37,738 nucleotides of DNA, taken from NCBI GenBank assembly GCA_964546355.1, contig CAZJJM010000002.1:1-37738 (forward strand), in the 5' to 3' direction. Below, piece by piece: positions 14,306 to 23,845 of this stretch. The notes below the pieces were generated by a model. The model was not told where the DNA came from. It saw nothing but the letters and a program-made list of their open reading frames with translations, and made no database searches. Numbering within the stretch: position 1 is the stretch's first letter; the number at the start of each line of letters is the position of its first letter. Origin of the DNA: JADLDV01 sp964546355. GTDB taxonomy: Bacteria > Patescibacteriota > Minisyncoccia > Phycocordibacterales > UBA9973. Both the position numbers and the translations under genes were made by a program.

Positions 14306-16042
14306 TTAATTAAAATTATACACCTCATTGAAAGGAATGACACCTTCCATACTTTTCAAAATGGCGTCTTCTTTCATAGTAATCATACCTTTTGCTCGCG
14401 CAGCCTTGTAAATTTCTGGTTCTACGGGATTTTTCAAAATAATACTCTGCATTTCTTTATCCACAACGAACATTTCAAAAATCGCCTGACGCCCTTTGAC
14501 ACCAGAAGAACACTCCGCAGAAGGAACAGCTTCATGAACTTCTGATTTAAATGGAAGTTCTTTTTTGAATTCTTCAGGAAGATCAGTGAACTGCTTGTCG
14601 ATAAACATCTTCGTACTTTCATCGACAGGTACTGCTTTTTTTGAACTTGGACAAATAACTCTCGAGAGACGTTGTGCCACAGAGAGAATCAGTGTCGGCG
14701 CGATAAGGTACGGATCGACTCCCATGTCTACCAAACGAGGAATTACACCAATAGCGTTGTTGGTGTGCAGAGTTGAAATCACCAAGTGTCCAGTAAGCGC
14801 AGCTTGAATCGCGAGTTCTGCAGTCTCTTTGTCGCGGATTTCTCCCACCATGATGATGTTCGGGTCTTGACGCAAAATAGAACGAAGACCTGATGCAAAG
14901 GTATAGCCAATTTCTGGCATGACCTGTGACTGGTTCATGTCTGGAATGTGATATTCGACTGGATCTTCTAGAGAAACAACGTTTGCTGTCTCACGGTCAA
15001 GTTCATTGATAAGTGAGTACAATGTAGTAGATTTACCTGAACCCGTCGGACCAGTAACAAGAATAAGTCCATACGGTCTTTTTATTGCATTACGAATCAA
15101 ATCAAGATTTCTCTTTGACATATTGAGTTGTTCAAGAGAACGAACACCTTTTTCTGAATCAAGAATACGAATCACCACCTTTTCTCCGTAATACGTTGGA
15201 AGTGTCGACACACGGAAATCAATCTTGCGACCATCGATTTTTGCAGAAAAATTACCATCTTGTGGTTTGCGCTTTTCATCAAGACGTAATTTTGAAAGAA
15301 TTTTCACACGAGCAATAACACCCGCATACACATTGAGTGGCAACACGAGACTGGTATGAAGTACACCGTCAACACGAAAACGGACCTTAACTTTGTCTCC
15401 CCCATTTTCAATGTGGATGTCAGACGCTTCACCCTCAATCGCATGACGAATAATCACGGCAACGATTTTGATAATCGGTGCTTCTTCCACGATACGCTCT
15501 TCTTCACCAGGAGCGAGTGATTGTTGAATATTTGCTTGTTCAATCGCAAGATCAGTGTCTTCTTGTGCCAATGATTCAGTGTTAAATTCTGACAACGCTT
15601 GATCTACTTCGGCAGTAAGTTGTCGATACGCAGTAACAGCTTGCTTAAAATCAGACGGAGAAACAATGAACAGCTTGAATGGAACATTTGATTTACCGGA
15701 AACAAACCGCAAAGCATCCATCGCAGCAATATTATCTGGATCAACAATACCAACTTCTAGTATGCCGTTTTGCAAACCAATCGGAACAAATTGGTAATGA
15801 TCCACTGTGTCTTTTGGAATATATTTCAAAAGTTCTGGTGTGACGTGTGCAATATCTACAACTGTTGATGGAATATTAAAATATGCACTCTTGAGTGAAA
15901 TGAGGTTCTTCTCAGACATGCCAAGTTCTATAAGCGCTTGATCAATATCGCCTCCAAATGCTTCATTTGCGCGACGTTTTACTTCAAGTATTTGCTTTTG
16001 CTCGATAATGCCACGTTGTGCAAGTTCATCTAAAAAAGTCAT
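14306..16042 (-). CDS. pilB: Type IV pilus extension ATPase
   Basis: 578 aa, full length. N-terminal MshE-like domain (about 1-150), linker, then the secretion ATPase core: arginine-finger block SDIHIENGGDKVKVRFRVDG (208-226), Walker A GPTGSGKST (331-339), Asp box SLEDPVEYH, Walker B IIMVGEIRDKETA, His box GHLVISTLHTN. The C-terminal zinc motif that normally has two CxxC pairs is degraded: the first is CPSS and the second SAEC, each with one cysteine. Drives pilin polymerisation by ATP hydrolysis. First motor gene after the pilMNOP group. Confidence 0.95.
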   Translation of the reverse strand: MTFLDELAQRGIIEQKQILEVKRRANEAFGGDIDQALIELGMSEKNLISLKSAYFNIPSTVVDIAHVTPELLKYIPKDTVDHYQFVPIGLQNGILEVGIVDPDNIAAMDALRFVSGKSNVPFKLFIVSPSDFKQAVTAYRQLTAEVDQALSEFNTESLAQEDTDLAIEQANIQQSLAPGEEERIVEEAPIIKIVAVIIRHAIEGEASDIHIENGGDKVKVRFRVDGVLHTSLVLPLNVYAGVIARVKILSKLRLDEKRKPQDGNFSAKIDGRKIDFRVSTLPTYYGEKVVIRILDSEKGVRSLEQLNMSKRNLDLIRNAIKRPYGLILVTGPTGSGKSTTLYSLINELDRETANVVSLEDPVEYHIPDMNQSQVMPEIGYTFASGLRSILRQDPNIIMVGEIRDKETAELAIQAALTGHLVISTLHTNNAIGVIPRLVDMGVDPYLIAPTLILSVAQRLSRVICPSSKKAVPVDESTKMFIDKQFTDLPEEFKKELPFKSEVHEAVPSAECSSGVKGRQAIFEMFVVDKEMQSIILKNPVEPEIYKAARAKGMITMKEDAILKSMEGVIPFNEVYNFN

Positions 16043-16057
16043 AGGTGTAACACGATA

Positions 16058-16522
16058 TTATTGTGTATTGTTTTGATTAAGTAATTGATTCAACAAATTA
16101 GTTGTATTAACAGGTGCTTGTGTTTGAGTTATTGCTGTACCAGCGTTTGTAGCTGACAAAAGTCCCACAGAAATACTTGGGTCACTTCCAATAGGAGAAA
16201 AAGGATTCACACGACCTTCATTTCCAAGCGGAACAAGTGGACGAGTAAAATCTTGAAGACTCTTAAAAGCTGGATCAGTAAAAACTCCATCATTCAAAGA
16301 CATTTTTCTGAGACTCAGTAATGATGAGAGAAATTCTTGACCTGTATCACTGATTGCACTTATATCAGTAGTTGCTGCAGGATTTGCTGTCTGTGTCACG
16401 CCATTTGAAGTACTGAGCAGAGAAGATGTTCCTGTTGCGCCTTGCTTTTGTACTACGAAGAAATAATATCCTCCTCCTAGTACCCCTACTATAACTAATA
16501 TGATGAGTAATTTTTTAAGCAT
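16058..16522 (-). CDS. PilP-like pilus assembly protein
   Basis: 154 aa. N-terminal membrane anchor (about 4-24), a low-complexity Ser/Thr/Ala linker, then a short conserved-looking segment (FLSSLLSLRKMSLND ... FTRPLVPLGNEGRVNPFSPIG) and an Asn/Gln-rich tail. Its position between pilO and pilB is that of pilP, but the beta-domain of true PilP lipoproteins is not visible and there is no lipobox. Best called a small PilP-position protein; the anchored topology with an outside domain is an inference. Confidence 0.6.
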   Translation of the reverse strand: MLKKLLIILVIVGVLGGGYYFFVVQKQGATGTSSLLSTSNGVTQTANPAATTDISAISDTGQEFLSSLLSLRKMSLNDGVFTDPAFKSLQDFTRPLVPLGNEGRVNPFSPIGSDPSISVGLLSATNAGTAITQTQAPVNTTNLLNQLLNQNNTQ

Positions 16523-16528
16523 ATATAT

Positions 16529-17128
16529 TTACTTCTTAAGCCAATATGTTTTGACCTTAAATTCATATTTGTACATATCGCTCGACGCCTGAGATGTACC
16601 GACTGATTCTGTGGAACTAAAAGTGATCGAATTCACATCAACTACACGAAGACTTTTTTCCAAATCTTTCACAAAACTCACAAAATTACTGTATGACGCA
16701 CGAGTTGTCACAAATTGCATTTCGAAAATACCATAATCTTTTTTGTTTGCGAGTTGCGCACTTGATTGGACAACCTGCGCACCATCTTCCTTTTTTTCAC
16801 CAGTGACACTTGCGTCAAATTTGATATTTTGAATGTCCATACCGTATGTTTGAGCAATACGCTGAATATCAAGAATTAATTTTATGTTGTCTACGTTATC
16901 AGGAAGTATTTTGTTTAGTTTATCCAAATCTGTTTTGGAAAAAGTATTATATTTGTTGTTGAGTGTGTCACGAGTTTCTTTGAGCTGACGTGCGTTCGTA
17001 AGTGCTTCTTCATACGAAGCACTTTTTTCCATCAAAGATCGTGCTTCTTTGTATGTTTTGTCGGTAAACAAAAAGAATGTTCCTAATGCAACTCCGATTA
17101 ATGTAACTGGGATAATAAGTCTAAACAT
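16529..17128 (-). CDS. pilO: Type IV pilus inner-membrane protein PilO
   Basis: 199 aa. One N-terminal transmembrane helix (about 2-20), a coiled-coil region (about 25-75), then a ferredoxin-like domain with the PilO-typical LPDNVDNIKLILDIQRIAQTYG and the C-terminal SYSNFVSFVKDLEKSLRVVDV. PilO pairs with PilN to align the motor and platform. It lies 4 nt from pilN, in the canonical pilMNO order. Confidence 0.88.
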   Translation of the reverse strand: MFRLIIPVTLIGVALGTFFLFTDKTYKEARSLMEKSASYEEALTNARQLKETRDTLNNKYNTFSKTDLDKLNKILPDNVDNIKLILDIQRIAQTYGMDIQNIKFDASVTGEKKEDGAQVVQSSAQLANKKDYGIFEMQFVTTRASYSNFVSFVKDLEKSLRVVDVNSITFSSTESVGTSQASSDMYKYEFKVKTYWLKK

Positions 17129-17132
17129 ATAA

Positions 17133-17822
17133 TTATTGTGGCATACCGTTATTTTCTGGTAACGTCTCGACGGTATTCATATCAGTGGTTTGTTGTGAGA
17201 TTGCAGGTGTGACTGACTGTGGAAGAGATGATTTCTGAACATTGATGCGATATGAGACAAATGATGGATCTACAGAAAATGTAAGATCAAATAACACATT
17301 GCCTTTTTCATCAAGGGCAAGGTTTGAAAAGATAATGTTCTTAAGATATTTGTTCTTTGCAAGAAGATCTGACTGAAGTGCAATAGACGTATAGTTGGTT
17401 GCTTGGCCAGAAAGTTTGACTACGACTTTTTCAGCACCTGCTTCAGGATTTAATGAGTACGAAAACTTAGTGTATCGAACTGATTTGAGTGTTGCCTCTT
17501 GTAATGCAGCAAAAATTGGTGATACAGAAATATGGTTTGAAAGAATTTCTTGTGATGCATTGAGTCGTCTTTCTACTTGTTGCAGATTGTTGATAAGTGT
17601 GGCCTCAAACTCAGATTTTGCAGCTGCGAGTGATTGTGCTTGAGTCAGTACTTTTTTTGTTGCGTATGTTTTGTATGCGTATGCACCACCAGCAGCAACA
17701 AGTGATGTAATAAAAACAACAACACCAATGATGTTGAAAATATTAGAACTCACACCGGACGTTTTTTGTTCGGTGACGAGTGGTTTCTTTGGAATAAACG
17801 ATGTTTGAAATTGTTGCTCCAT
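17133..17822 (-). CDS. pilN: Type IV pilus inner-membrane protein PilN
   Basis: 229 aa. Cytoplasmic N-terminus with a short conserved-type peptide (FIPKKPL near 9-15) that in the PilN family binds PilM; transmembrane segment at about 28-51; coiled coil (about 56-100); ferredoxin-like domain with the VKLSGQATNYTSIALQSDLL strand-helix. The C-terminal tail is Thr/Gln/Pro-rich. It follows pilM by 31 nt. Function: links the PilM ring to PilO and the pilus base. Confidence 0.85.
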   Translation of the reverse strand: MEQQFQTSFIPKKPLVTEQKTSGVSSNIFNIIGVVVFITSLVAAGGAYAYKTYATKKVLTQAQSLAAAKSEFEATLINNLQQVERRLNASQEILSNHISVSPIFAALQEATLKSVRYTKFSYSLNPEAGAEKVVVKLSGQATNYTSIALQSDLLAKNKYLKNIIFSNLALDEKGNVLFDLTFSVDPSFVSYRINVQKSSLPQSVTPAISQQTTDMNTVETLPENNGMPQ

Positions 17823-17853
17823 AATGTGTGAGAAGATCTACACTCTTAGTATA

Positions 17854-19008
17854 TTACTGAAGCTTACGTAATGCAATCCCCAACGCAACACCAAACTCAG
17901 GTCCAGCACTTTCAAGTGCCTTAGAAAGAAATACTGGTGCTTCGATTTTTGCAAATGGATTACCAATCACGACATCGCAACTAAAATTTTTCTTTGCTTC
18001 TTCGACAAATCCTTTTAGAAGAACACCGCCACCAGTGAGTACGACCTTGCTAATGATTTTGTTTTGCTTACGCTCATAATCAAGGACAACACTATTTGCT
18101 TCCATAAAAATATAATCGAGTGATGCTTTCATAATCTCAGCAGCTTTTTGATCACCACCAATACCTGTAAGACCTTGTGAACGCTTGAGTTCTTCTGCTT
18201 TTTCAAATGGAATCGCGAGTGATGTCGCAAGTGAATTTGAAATATCGTGTGAACCACGATTCACTACGTGAAATGTTCGCACTACACCATGCTCAATGAC
18301 AGAAAGCTTGGTCTTCGATGCCCCCATGTCGAAGATAAGCACTGGAGAAAGTTCATGTCCGAAGTTTGCACGAATACTACTAAATACTTCAATTTCAAAT
18401 ACTGGGTCTACAAGTTCTAGTGAAGTAACTAATTCTTTGTATCGAGTAAGCGTATCGTTGTGAATTGCGACTACTAACGCTTCTTTTTTGTGTGAAGTAG
18501 GAGTACTTGTTGTTTCATCAAGACCTTCTGGACCAGAAGTCTCACTATCACGTTCTGGAATCACCCACCAATCAAGTGTCACCTCTGCAATCGGCACAGG
18601 AATAAATTTACGTGCTTCTGTTTGAATCACACTATCATATTCTTTTTCAGACAGACGTTCTGGAATTTCTACGATAAAGATAAGACTCGCAGCAGATGGA
18701 ATAGCAAATGCTGTTTCTTTTGTATTCACTCCTGATGCTTTCAAGAGCTCAGTAATAGCTGGGAGAAGCTTTTCATTATCAAGATTAGTCACCTTGCCTG
18801 CAGGAAGATCTGCGTATGGACCAAGTGCAATCGCACCATAGGTCTCAAGCACCGCACGTCCTTCGCGTTTCTTAATCTGCACAACTTTGATTGCTGAAGT
18901 ACCAATATCAATACCGATAACACTATCGGATTTTGTTTGCATAACATTATTGAGCGCAGACGTGCTCACTTTTTGAAATGTTTCTTTGAGTTTTGCCATT
19001 ATATCCAT
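17854..19008 (-). CDS. pilM: Type IV pilus actin-like ATPase PilM
   Basis: 384 aa from the chosen start. Actin-fold/FtsA-like protein: phosphate-1 loop VIGIDIGTSAIKVVQIKK, phosphate-2 region LIFDMGASKTKLSVI, adenosine loop KVVLTGGGVLLKGFVEE. It forms the cytoplasmic ring of the pilus alignment complex through PilN. First gene of the pilMNO(P)BTC unit. The start was chosen at 19008 (MDIMAKL) because the -10 box TGG-TATACT (19022..19017) is 8 nt upstream and would lie inside the longer frame. Confidence 0.92.
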   Translation of the reverse strand: MDIMAKLKETFQKVSTSALNNVMQTKSDSVIGIDIGTSAIKVVQIKKREGRAVLETYGAIALGPYADLPAGKVTNLDNEKLLPAITELLKASGVNTKETAFAIPSAASLIFIVEIPERLSEKEYDSVIQTEARKFIPVPIAEVTLDWWVIPERDSETSGPEGLDETTSTPTSHKKEALVVAIHNDTLTRYKELVTSLELVDPVFEIEVFSSIRANFGHELSPVLIFDMGASKTKLSVIEHGVVRTFHVVNRGSHDISNSLATSLAIPFEKAEELKRSQGLTGIGGDQKAAEIMKASLDYIFMEANSVVLDYERKQNKIISKVVLTGGGVLLKGFVEEAKKNFSCDVVIGNPFAKIEAPVFLSKALESAGPEFGVALGIALRKLQ

Positions 19009-19016
19009 ATGGAAAT

Positions 19017-19039
19017 AGTATACCATAATGCGCTATACT
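19017..19039. promoter_or_regulatory. Divergent promoter region pilM / comF
   Basis: Two -10 boxes back to back in 46 bp: TGG-TATACT on the minus strand (19022..19017), 8 nt from the pilM ATG, and TATACT on the plus strand (19034-19039), 15 nt from the comF ATG. Such close divergence allows coordinated control of pilus and competence-type genes. Confidence 0.5.
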
Positions 19040-19054
19040 TACTGTGTATAAATC

Positions 19055-19702
19055 ATGAGTATTCGTACATTCATCGCAAATATACTCTTTCCTCTTCACT
19101 GCATCAGATGCAAAAAAGAAGGCACACACTTATGCCTCTCTTGTGCAATGTACTGCAAAAAACCACATGAGGCACCACATGCGTATATTCACGTGGCATT
19201 CTCATACAAAGACCCGTTTATCAGAAAACTTATACGGAAATTCAAATACAGCCACCTTGCAAGTATTGGTAAAACATTTGGCATGCTGCTCAAAGACTTA
19301 TGTATCGAAGATTTCGCCTCATGGCATGAACTCTACCCACATATCCCACTCGCAATTATTCCTGTGCCAAGCTCAGGAACTCACACAAGAAGTCGCGGAT
19401 ACAACACAAGTGCACTCATTGCCAAGCACATGATGGACGGTGTGGATATTCCACATACTATATATATGTATGCAATAACCAAAAATCCTCTTATAGAAGC
19501 CCAATCAATGATCAATAACCGTAGTAAACGCTTGCAAAACATCAAAGGTGCCTTTATTCTTACCGATCCACAGGTAATAAAAGGCAAATATGTGGTTATT
19601 GTCGATGATGTGACCACTACCGGAGGGACAATCGATGAGATCAAAAAACTCTGTATGAAAGCCGGTGCCAAAAAAGTTTCAGCGTATGTTGTGGCTCATT
19701 AG
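19055..19702 (+). CDS. comF: ComF family phosphoribosyltransferase-like protein
   Basis: 215 aa. N-terminal zinc finger (LHCIRCKKEG ... CLSC, Cys16-Cys19 and the second pair near 30-33), then a phosphoribosyltransferase-type domain with IPVPSSGTHTRSRGYNTS and the PRPP-binding motif VVIVDDVTTTGGT (about 186-198). In competent bacteria ComF helps bring incoming single-stranded DNA to recombination. Its place next to the pilus operon supports a DNA-uptake role, but no comEC or dprA is in the window. The gene is divergent to pilM. Confidence 0.9.
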   Translation: MSIRTFIANILFPLHCIRCKKEGTHLCLSCAMYCKKPHEAPHAYIHVAFSYKDPFIRKLIRKFKYSHLASIGKTFGMLLKDLCIEDFASWHELYPHIPLAIIPVPSSGTHTRSRGYNTSALIAKHMMDGVDIPHTIYMYAITKNPLIEAQSMINNRSKRLQNIKGAFILTDPQVIKGKYVVIVDDVTTTGGTIDEIKKLCMKAGAKKVSAYVVAH

Positions 19703-19724
19703 AAATAAAACCGCTCTAAACATT

Positions 19725-19753
19725 TTGACTTCACTCTTGATTTTTGCTATAGT
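19725..19753 (+). promoter_or_regulatory. Promoter of secG
   Basis: -35 TTGACT (19725-19730), 17-nt spacer, extended -10 TGC-TATAGT (19748-19753). The start codon follows after exactly 6 nt, so transcription should begin at or next to the A of ATG (leaderless). Confidence 0.75.
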
Positions 19754-19759
19754 ATAGCC

Positions 19760-19987
19760 ATGATCAGTATGACTACTATGTCGTGGATACAAATTGTCCT
19801 ATCAATTGTACTCATTACCACTATCCTCATCCAACGCGGAAGCTCTGGAGCAGGTAGTGCCTTTGGCGGAAGCGACAGCAATGCTCAAATATACCAGAAG
19901 CGTGGACTTGAAAAAGCGCTTTTCTACTTCACAATTGTGATTGCTATTTTGTTTGCACTTTCTGCGCTCGTCCGAATACTGATGTAA
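19760..19987 (+). CDS. secG: Protein translocase subunit SecG
   Basis: 75 aa, the size of SecG. Two transmembrane helices (about 7-23 and 50-72) flank the conserved loop with LIQRGSSGAGSAFGGSD. It joins SecY and SecE in the protein export channel. It is the first gene after its own strong promoter and is not coupled to comF (57-nt gap). Confidence 0.92.
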   Translation: MISMTTMSWIQIVLSIVLITTILIQRGSSGAGSAFGGSDSNAQIYQKRGLEKALFYFTIVIAILFALSALVRILM

Positions 19988-20084
19988 TATTGGGTGTATT
20001 CTAGGTGTTTTTAATACCTGCCTAACAACCCTGTGATCTAAAGACGTTTTGTTTGTTGTGCATCATGCACTCACCTTCTTCTTT

Positions 20085-21866
20085 ATGCAATTTTTTACAC
20101 AGCTTATAAAAAGATTCCGTGCCCTAAAAACAGAATCAAGCACAGCCCTTCGTACATTTTCAAGTCGCGAATGGATGGTCTTTTCTTTTGCCAGTGTACT
20201 ATTGATTATTAGTGCGATTGGTATGTTGTATAAACTCAACAAACTATTCGTGGTGACTGTTCCTATCTCAGGAGGAACACTCAAAGAAGGAATTGTCGGT
20301 ACACCAAGATTCATCAATCCAATACTTGCAATATCTGACGCAGACAAAGATCTGACAGGATTGGTGTATTCAGGGCTGATGAAGCACGACAACACAGGAC
20401 GTCTCGTGACTGACCTCGCAGAGTCATATACCATATCAAAGAATGGTCTGGTGTATACATTTATCATTCGCGAAGATGCGACATTTCACGACGGTGAACA
20501 AATTACCGCCGATGATGTTGTTTTTACTGTTACAAAAACAAAAGACCCTCTTCAAAAAAGCCCTAAGAAAATCAACTGGGAAGGAGTAGAAGTTCAAAAG
20601 GTGGACGACCGGACAGTAACTTTTTCATTAAAAAAACCATATGCGTCTTTTCTTGACAGTGTTACCCTCGGCATCCTTCCGATGCACATATGGAAAAATC
20701 TCAATCCTGAAGAATTCACATTCAGTGAACTGAACACTGACCCGATCGGTAGTGGTCCGTATGAAGTACGTAGTGTCAAAAAAGTATCCGGTATTGCACG
20801 TACCTATACACTGAAATCATTCAAAGGATATACTGGTGGTCAGCCGTATATTCGAACAATAGAGATTACCTCATTTGCAAACACCCAAACCATGGTGGAT
20901 GCATTCAAATCAGGTGAACTTGATCACATCAGTGGTATAGACAGTACCACAGCAAAACAACTCGAAGAAAAAGATAGTTCGGTGCATATTCGCACAGCTG
21001 TCCTTCCTCGTGTATTTGGTATATTTTTTAACCAAAACGAAAATAGTATCTTTACTGACAAAGCAGTGATTGAAGCGTTTCAATTGGCAATCGACAAACA
21101 AGCGATTATCAATGAAGTGCTCAAAGGATATGGTGTGACATTAGAAAGTCCCATTCCGCCACAATTACTTGCTGACACTGATGAAACACTCAGTAGCGAA
21201 ACACCTACTATTTCCAACACTTATTCACTAGAGCAAGCACGTCTTATTCTAGAAAAAAATGGCTGGACAAAAAATAGTGAGGGAGTATTTGAAAAAGTAC
21301 AAAAAACAGGCACAGGCAAAACGCAAAAAACAGAAAAGAAACAGTTGGTATTCTCACTTGCAACAGGAGATGCACCAGAGTTAAAAGACTCAGCATTGTT
21401 GATAAAAAAATATCTGGAAATACTCGGCGCAAAAGTAACATTAGATGTATATGACCTCGCAACATTGAATCAATCAGTGATTCGTCCTCGGTCATATGAT
21501 GCGCTCTTTTTCGGACAAATCATCAGTAATGAAGCAGACCTGTACGCATTCTGGCACTCATCACAGAGAAATGACCCTGGACTCAATATCGCAATGTATA
21601 CCAATACAAAAGCAGATACACTCCTTGAGTCAGCACTCGCAACAACAGACAGTACCGAACGCACAAAAAAATATCTTCAATTCCAAACAATTGTAGAAAA
21701 AGATCTTCCTGCAATTTTTGTCTATGCACCACTATTTACCTACGCAACACGTGGACACATACAAGGAGTTGCCCTTGATCGCGTAACCAATGCAAGCGAC
21801 CGATTTATCACTGTCTCATCATGGTACACCGAAACAGACAACATATGGAAAATTTTTACACAATAA
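20085..21866 (+). CDS. ABC transporter substrate-binding protein, family 5 (peptide-type)
   Basis: 593 aa from the ATG at 20085; a TTG 12 codons upstream is less likely. The N-terminal cytoplasmic stretch is basic. A membrane anchor (about 30-50, FSFASVLLIISAIGMLY) replaces a lipobox. The solute-binding fold follows with family signatures: GTLKEGIVGTPRFINPI, LAESYTISKNGLVYTFIIREDATFHDGEQITADDVVFT, FNQNENSIFTDKAVIEAFQLAIDK. Family 5 proteins bind oligopeptides, nickel or similar solutes. No permease or ATPase genes lie beside it, so its partners must be elsewhere. Peptide scavenging would fit a reduced, host-dependent cell. Confidence 0.88.
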   Translation: MQFFTQLIKRFRALKTESSTALRTFSSREWMVFSFASVLLIISAIGMLYKLNKLFVVTVPISGGTLKEGIVGTPRFINPILAISDADKDLTGLVYSGLMKHDNTGRLVTDLAESYTISKNGLVYTFIIREDATFHDGEQITADDVVFTVTKTKDPLQKSPKKINWEGVEVQKVDDRTVTFSLKKPYASFLDSVTLGILPMHIWKNLNPEEFTFSELNTDPIGSGPYEVRSVKKVSGIARTYTLKSFKGYTGGQPYIRTIEITSFANTQTMVDAFKSGELDHISGIDSTTAKQLEEKDSSVHIRTAVLPRVFGIFFNQNENSIFTDKAVIEAFQLAIDKQAIINEVLKGYGVTLESPIPPQLLADTDETLSSETPTISNTYSLEQARLILEKNGWTKNSEGVFEKVQKTGTGKTQKTEKKQLVFSLATGDAPELKDSALLIKKYLEILGAKVTLDVYDLATLNQSVIRPRSYDALFFGQIISNEADLYAFWHSSQRNDPGLNIAMYTNTKADTLLESALATTDSTERTKKYLQFQTIVEKDLPAIFVYAPLFTYATRGHIQGVALDRVTNASDRFITVSSWYTETDNIWKIFTQ

Positions 21867-21900
21867 CACATTAGAAATAATTATTAATAACCTATTATTT

Positions 21901-23838
21901 ATGAACACAAACAACAACCCACAACCATTCAACCGACGCACGACTGACGAAAACAAACCTCGTCCTCATACAACAAGAACACACACACCTCGTACACACG
22001 AGCATGGTACTTCGCCTGCGCGCAAACCAATGCAAGCAGCAAGTTTCCAATACACCAAACAACACAATCGATCCACTCGCCGCCCACCAGTAGCACAAAG
22101 TGAATCAAGCACTCGACCTGTGCCAGCAAAACCACGAGGTCAAGGACTTCCTCCTGTAGGAAACAATATTCGCATTATCCCACTCGGTGGAGTAGAAGAA
22201 ATCGGCCGTAACTGTACTGCTATTGAGATCGGTAACGATATCATTGTCATTGATGCTGGTATGCAATTCAAAATAGACGATACCCCAGGTATCGACTACA
22301 TGATCCCAAATACGACATATCTTGAAGAAAACAAAGACCGTGTCCGAGCAATGATCGTCACACACGGTCACCTTGATCACATTGGTGGTATTCCCCTTGT
22401 CATGAGTCGTATTGGTAACCCACCACTTTATTCTCGATATCTCTCTATCCTCTTGATGCAAAAACGTCAAGCAGAATTCCCGCATCTTCCTGCGCTCAAT
22501 ATGCAAACTGTTGAAAAAGACAGTGTGATTATGGCAGGTAATATTCGCGTTCGATTCTTCGGAGTGACTCACACGATTCCAGATTCTATGGGTGTGATTA
22601 TTGAAACTCCACACGGTAGTATCGTAACTCCTGGTGACTACAAACTCGACCACATTGACGGCACCCCAACAGACTCTGAAGAAGATGCGTACGCATTTTT
22701 TGACAAAGAAAATGTACTGCTTCTTATGACCGACTCAACAAACGTCGACAATGAAGGATTCTCACTTCCTGAATTCAAAGTACATATTGGACTTGATAAA
22801 CTCATTACACAAAGTACTGGACGTATTATTATTGCAGCGTTTGCATCGCACATTACTCGTCTTATTAAGATCGTAGAAATTGCAGAACGGCTGGGTAAAA
22901 AAGTAGTACTCGATGGACGTTCACTCAAAACAAACATGGAAGTCTGTGAACAAGCAGGTATTTTCAAACCGAAAAAAGGTACTCTGATTGAAATCGAAGA
23001 GGTAGAAAATTATCCTCCACACAAAGTGATTATTCTCATGACAGGTGCACAAGGCGAAGAATTCGCTGCGCTTAATCGTGCCGCAAACAAAACACACAAA
23101 AAATTTAGTCTTACCAAAGGTGATACTATTATTCTTTCAGCGTCAATTGTCCCTGGAAACGAACTTGCTGTTGCGCGACTTAAAGATAACTTGGCACGAC
23201 AAGGAGTAAAAATTGTCAGTTACAGAACAAGTGAAGAAACAATTCACGCGACAGGACACGGCAACCAAGAAGATATCAAATGGCTTCACCGAAAAACACA
23301 TCCAAAATTCTTTATCCCGATTCACGGTAGTCACTACATGCTCACTCTTCACAAAGAACTTGCACTGGGGCTTGGTATGTCAGAAGAAAACATTATTGTC
23401 CCAGACAATGGTTCAGTAATCGAAATACAAGATGAAGGTAAGAAAATGGTTTTGTTGAAAGAAAAAGTTCCTTCAGGAGCAATGATGGTAGATGGATTTT
23501 CTGTGAGTGACCTCCAAGATGTTGTCCTTCGTGATCGTCAAATGCTTGCATCAGATGGTGTATTTGTTGCATTCATTCTTCTTGATGGCAAAACAGGTAA
23601 ATTAAAAAAGTCTCCAGACCTGATCTCTCGTGGATTCGTCTACTTGAAAGAAAACCAGGAACTCCTTCGTCAAACACGTATCATTATCAAAAAAATTGTT
23701 GAAGATGAGACAGCACGCAGTAACAATCCTGCAAACTACGACAATGTCAAAAATGTTTTAGGTGAACAAGTATCAAAATACCTCTATCAAAAAACAGCAA
23801 AACGTCCACTCGTCATTCCAGTTATCTTGAGTGTATAA
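21901..23838 (+). CDS. rnj: Ribonuclease J
   Basis: 645 aa. The N-terminal 85 residues are a basic, Thr/His/Pro/Arg-rich, probably disordered extension that most RNase J proteins lack. Metallo-beta-lactamase core: THGHLDH (154-160) giving HxHxDH for two metals, and later motifs near PGDYKLDH and HGSH; beta-CASP segment (TDSTNVDNEGF ... ASIVPGNELAVARL); C-terminal domain with VLRDRQMLASDGVFVAF. It acts as 5'-3' exonuclease and endonuclease in mRNA decay and rRNA maturation. Start at 21901 was chosen because the longer frame overlaps the upstream gene. Its stop overlaps the promoter of the next gene. Confidence 0.95.
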   Translation: MNTNNNPQPFNRRTTDENKPRPHTTRTHTPRTHEHGTSPARKPMQAASFQYTKQHNRSTRRPPVAQSESSTRPVPAKPRGQGLPPVGNNIRIIPLGGVEEIGRNCTAIEIGNDIIVIDAGMQFKIDDTPGIDYMIPNTTYLEENKDRVRAMIVTHGHLDHIGGIPLVMSRIGNPPLYSRYLSILLMQKRQAEFPHLPALNMQTVEKDSVIMAGNIRVRFFGVTHTIPDSMGVIIETPHGSIVTPGDYKLDHIDGTPTDSEEDAYAFFDKENVLLLMTDSTNVDNEGFSLPEFKVHIGLDKLITQSTGRIIIAAFASHITRLIKIVEIAERLGKKVVLDGRSLKTNMEVCEQAGIFKPKKGTLIEIEEVENYPPHKVIILMTGAQGEEFAALNRAANKTHKKFSLTKGDTIILSASIVPGNELAVARLKDNLARQGVKIVSYRTSEETIHATGHGNQEDIKWLHRKTHPKFFIPIHGSHYMLTLHKELALGLGMSEENIIVPDNGSVIEIQDEGKKMVLLKEKVPSGAMMVDGFSVSDLQDVVLRDRQMLASDGVFVAFILLDGKTGKLKKSPDLISRGFVYLKENQELLRQTRIIIKKIVEDETARSNNPANYDNVKNVLGEQVSKYLYQKTAKRPLVIPVILSV

Positions 23839-23839
23839 T
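23834..23839 (+). promoter_or_regulatory. -10 box of the MFS gene overlapping the rnj stop codon
   Basis: Consensus TATAAT, exactly 6 nt before the ATG at 23846, and it includes the TAA stop of rnj. Supports leaderless transcription. Confidence 0.5.
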
Positions 23840-23845
23840 AGTACA

